Of a DNA stretch of 64,000 nt, positions 62,299 through 64,000 are shown one piece after another. The stretch is from Paenibacillus sp. ACRRY (GTDB lineage Bacteria > Bacillota > Bacilli > Paenibacillales > Paenibacillaceae). The DNA lies in NCBI RefSeq assembly GCF_022346995.1, contig NZ_JAKRNM010000002.1, positions 744,001 to 808,000 of the forward strand, in the 5' to 3' direction. Under the pieces are notes generated by a model that saw only the letters and a list, made by a program, of their open reading frames with translations, was not told the origin of the DNA and made no database searches. The position numbers and the translations under genes are program-made. Position 1 is the first letter of the stretch, and the number at the start of each line of letters is the position of its first letter.

Positions 62299-63117
62299 TT
62301 ACATCTGTTCTCGGTGTATGAGCCGGAATTCCTTAGGTGACATGCCGAACCGGGAGCGGAATACGCGGTGGAAATACGTGTAATTGTTAAACCCGGACGA
62401 TTCGGCGACATGCTCCAGCGTCATCGGACTGAAGATGATCCGTTCTCTGGCCATGTTCAACCGTACGTCCAGGGTATACTGCATAATACTTTTGCCAAAC
62501 GCCTCCTTGAAAAGATGAACCCCTCGAGACACGCTAATACCAACATGGGTTGCCACATCTTCAAGTTTGAACAGGGAGGAAGCATTCTCCTCGATATAAT
62601 TTTTTATTTCATACGCCACGTAGTTGGTGTTGGTTATCGTCGGATGTTCGGAGAGAAGACGATCCACTTCCAGACACAAGATACGCATGTAGTAACTGGA
62701 GATCTCGGGATATGGATTGGAGATTCGGCGCTGCTCCAGCACAAGTTGACGGAACAGGGTCAGCAGGCTTTCGGTCAATTCGACCTTAATCCGGTTCGGC
62801 CTTTTGTGGCGTTCCCACCATTCATCCACCCAGGAACCATTAAAAAAGATATGGTAGTCACCGCTCTCTACGAGTCGTTCTCCCATCGGATTAAGCTCAT
62901 TGTCTATTTTGAGTTCATAAGGCTCGTCCGGACTGAAAAGAAGCAGATCGCCCGCATCCACGAGTGACATCTCGCCGTCTATTCGTGCCCGGCAGCGACC
63001 ATCGGTCTGCAGCCTCAGGAGGTAGTTCTTAACCCCATCGGGATGAATACCAGCATAGGGTTTGCGATGAAATGAGAAGCCTGCTGTAAGAACCTGGCAG
63101 GAATAATCGGTCGGCAT
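62299..63117 (-). CDS. AraC-family transcriptional regulator
   Basis: A 272-residue regulator. The N-terminal cupin domain (about 12-110) includes the variant GVKNYLLRLQTDGRCRARID and LLLFSPDEPYELKID, typical of sugar-responsive AraC proteins. The C-terminal double HTH (about 165-270) has VATHVGISVSRGVHLFKEAF and VAESSGFNNYTYFHRVFRSR. ATG 63117 has AAGGAG 7 bases upstream; the in-frame ATG at 63123 is too close. It is divergent from the Gfo/Idh gene at the right edge and probably activates it in response to a sugar. Confidence 0.9.
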   Translation of the reverse strand: MPTDYSCQVLTAGFSFHRKPYAGIHPDGVKNYLLRLQTDGRCRARIDGEMSLVDAGDLLLFSPDEPYELKIDNELNPMGERLVESGDYHIFFNGSWVDEWWERHKRPNRIKVELTESLLTLFRQLVLEQRRISNPYPEISSYYMRILCLEVDRLLSEHPTITNTNYVAYEIKNYIEENASSLFKLEDVATHVGISVSRGVHLFKEAFGKSIMQYTLDVRLNMARERIIFSPMTLEHVAESSGFNNYTYFHRVFRSRFGMSPKEFRLIHREQM

Positions 63118-63263
63118 TGGCATACTCCTTGCAATTTGAAAATTATGACCAGATAGTTCATGTTTCGATCATATTATTCATTTTAATTGAACCCAAAACG
63201 GAATACCATAGTATTAAATTCAAGGCACCACATTCATCACTGCTTCTCACCATGCGTAAGGAG

Positions 63264-64000
63264 ATGAACGTCACATTGGAGAAAATAAAAGCAGGCATCA
63301 TCGGGTGCGGTAACATCAGCGCCATCTATCTGGAGAATCTGAAAAATAGCCCGCACATTGAAATCATAGCCGTAGCGGACTTGATCCGTGAACGTGCTCA
63401 GGAACGGGCAGATGAATTTAATATCGCAAACGTTTACAATGTAGATGAGTTGCTGCAAAATAAGGAAATCGAGCTTGTGCTGAACCTGACGGTGCCTGGC
63501 AGTCATGCCATGACCGATTTGGCTGTGCTCGAGTCAGGCAAGCACGTCTATGCCGAGAAGCCACTCGCCATTTCGCTTGAAGACGGCCGCAAGGTCATTG
63601 AACTTGCTGAAGAGAAGGGATTGTATGTCGGTTCTGCACCGGATACCTTCCTTGGGTCAGGCATTCAGACTGCACGTCAGGCTATCGTAGACGGTCTGAT
63701 CGGGAAACCGATTGCGGCGACTTCCTTCTTCATGGGTGGCGGACCTGAAGCATGGCATCCCGATCCCGAGTTCTTTTACATTGCGGGAGGAGGGCCTATG
63801 TTTGACATGGGACCTTACTATCTGACAGCGCTGGTTACTTTGCTTGGACCCATTCGGAGAATCAGCTCTTCTGCCGGTATTCAGATCACCGATCGTGTTA
63901 TAGGATCGGGACCCAAGGAAGGAACACCTCTTCGTGTGCAAACTCCGACGCATCTGGCAGGTACCATCGATTTTACCGACGGAGCCATTGCAACGATGAT
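63264..64000 (+). CDS. Gfo/Idh/MocA-family oxidoreductase (3' end outside the window)
   Basis: Open to the window end. The Rossmann start KAGIIGCGNISAIYLENLKN, EKP in HVYAEKPLAISLEDG, and the second-domain GGGPEAWHPDPEFFY and GGGPMFDMGPYYLTALVTLLG identify a sugar or inositol dehydrogenase different from that at 60973. The start is unclear: ATG 63264 directly abuts AAGGAG, TTG 63276 is 12 bases after it, and ATG 63252 has no site. It is divergent from the AraC gene, and further sugar-catabolic genes would be expected downstream. Confidence 0.88.
   Translation, partial: MNVTLEKIKAGIIGCGNISAIYLENLKNSPHIEIIAVADLIRERAQERADEFNIANVYNVDELLQNKEIELVLNLTVPGSHAMTDLAVLESGKHVYAEKPLAISLEDGRKVIELAEEKGLYVGSAPDTFLGSGIQTARQAIVDGLIGKPIAATSFFMGGGPEAWHPDPEFFYIAGGGPMFDMGPYYLTALVTLLGPIRRISSSAGIQITDRVIGSGPKEGTPLRVQTPTHLAGTIDFTDGAIATM

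Overview
The window looks like a chromosomal segment of an endospore-forming Gram-positive bacterium, most probably Paenibacillus. The left third carries the conserved Firmicutes housekeeping order priA-def-fmt-rsmB-rlmN-stp-prkC-rsgA-rpe, then spoVM, rpmB, fakA, a DegV-family fatty-acid-binding protein, recG and a SpoVIF-like gene. Sporulation genes (spoVM, spoVIF-like, a SleB-type hydrolase), strong AGGAGG ribosome binding sites, frequent TTG starts, Gram-positive SOS boxes (GAAC-N4-GTTC) and a cre site all agree with this. No rRNA, tRNA, CRISPR array, transposase or phage gene was seen.

Layout. (1) 1-18265: housekeeping genes on the + strand, except rpmB on the - strand with its own promoter and a structured leader. 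(2) 18266-26548: an intergenic stretch with two unrelated palindromic elements; a LytS/LytR-type two-component system beside an OFA-family transporter; a frameshifted GNAT gene; glutaminase; and an SOS-controlled Y-family polymerase/YolD pair. (3) 26549-35566: a long leader, then six + strand genes that look like a membrane polysaccharide synthesis cassette: anchored glycosidase-like protein, membrane HEAT-repeat protein, processive GT2 synthase, a response regulator with Glu at the phospho-acceptor position and a GGDEF-like remnant, nucleotide-sugar dehydrogenase, and an anchored TIM-barrel protein. (4) 35669-42562: an AraC regulator divergent from an SsuD-like sulfonate monooxygenase, a carbohydrate-type ABC transporter without ATPase, and a NiaP-like transporter. 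(5) 42843-53336: SleB-type hydrolase, YaaA, a PL9 pectate lyase with a cre site, catalase, DinG/XPD-type helicase, cysteine synthase, and an unknown gene with an SOS promoter. (6) 53739-55006: a two-gene unit with a TIR-like nucleotide-binding protein and a small partner, a candidate defence module. (7) 55010-64000: YitT, YdaT-like, Amj, an XRE regulator/membrane-protein pair with clear operators, MsrAB, a TVP38 protein, and two Gfo/Idh/MocA oxidoreductases around a divergent AraC regulator.

Three items stand out. A dispersed hairpin element of about 150 bp occurs three times (18303-18457 reversed, 36797-36922, 55449-55597), and sequence differences between copies tend to keep the stems paired. 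The TIR-like two-gene unit has the expected catalytic Glu but no cyclase in the window. The polysaccharide cassette is controlled, or at least accompanied, by a pseudo-receiver protein. The unknown gene at 52950-53336 shares an almost identical SOS promoter layout with the polymerase gene 27 kb away.
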